Shown here in pieces: positions 36,857 through 36,905 of a stretch of DNA of 36,905 bases; the stretch's first letter is position 1; each line of letters begins with the position of its first letter. The notes beneath the pieces were generated by a model that saw nothing but the letters and a program-made list of their open reading frames with translations, was not told the origin of the DNA and did not search any database. Source of the DNA: CAYTLW01 sp964438735 (GTDB lineage Bacteria; Myxococcota_A; UBA9042); contig CAYTLW010000074.1 of NCBI GenBank assembly GCA_964438735.1, forward strand, positions 1 through 36,905, read 5' to 3'. The translations under genes and the position numbers were made by a program.

Positions 36857-36905
36857 TTCGACGGACCGTAGGTACTTCCCCAGTTTCCTGGACTCGGGAA
36901 GAGGT

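Overview
This GC-rich window looks like a chromosomal piece of a Myxococcota-type or other deltaproteobacterial-grade bacterium. The support is indirect: very high GC at third codon positions, several long Cys/Asp-rich secreted proteins and lipoproteins with Dictyostelium-type CTDC repeats and MopE-type DDDCDG motifs, RCC1-like propellers, fibrinogen-like C-terminal domains and a STAND-type ATPase with a WD40-like tail. No taxonomic marker (rRNA, ribosomal protein) is present, so this is inference. A run of 100 N at 28583-28682 shows a scaffolded, probably metagenomic, assembly.

Layout. Positions 240-10110 (+) carry a probable three-gene operon: a membrane-anchored STAND-like NTPase with a C-terminal propeller, a 1,414-residue secreted fibre-like protein built from phage-tail/PilV-like modules with a fibrinogen-like end, and a Cys-rich lipoprotein. 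Convergent to it (14131-10122, minus) lies a lipoprotein gene with six ~90-residue Cys-rich repeats and 14 RCC1-like blades; it is split by a one-base frameshift in a G run. Positions 21337-14538 (minus) hold a compact six-gene branched-chain amino-acid-type ABC transporter operon (livK-F-G-acyl-CoA ligase-H-M). Positions 28975-21427 (minus) hold a giant (~2,500 residue) lipoprotein with a tandem 50-residue Cys repeat array, a jelly-roll-like domain and three 7-bladed RCC1-like propellers.

The right third is more ordinary at first: a SerA-like dehydrogenase (minus), a NapH-like membrane iron-sulfur protein (+), an AAA_14/DUF4143 ATPase (minus) and a small SnoaL/NTF2-like protein (+) followed by a clear terminator hairpin. 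The window ends with a secreted protein carrying a proprotein-convertase P-domain and a fibrinogen-like domain. It shares its N-terminal module with the fibre protein at 3832 and is translationally coupled to a small secreted metzincin-type zinc protease.

The main theme is a concentration of modular, disulfide-rich cell-surface proteins that share modules with one another. The most interesting points are the regular 3x7 and 2x7 disulfide-bearing propellers, in which blade 6 consistently lacks its Cys pair in the giant protein; the phage-fibre/PilV/fibrinogen chimera next to a membrane STAND NTPase; the P-domain protein coupled to a metzincin; and a small hairpin repeat family near 33.7-33.9 kb. 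No tRNA, rRNA, CRISPR array or mobile element was recognised.
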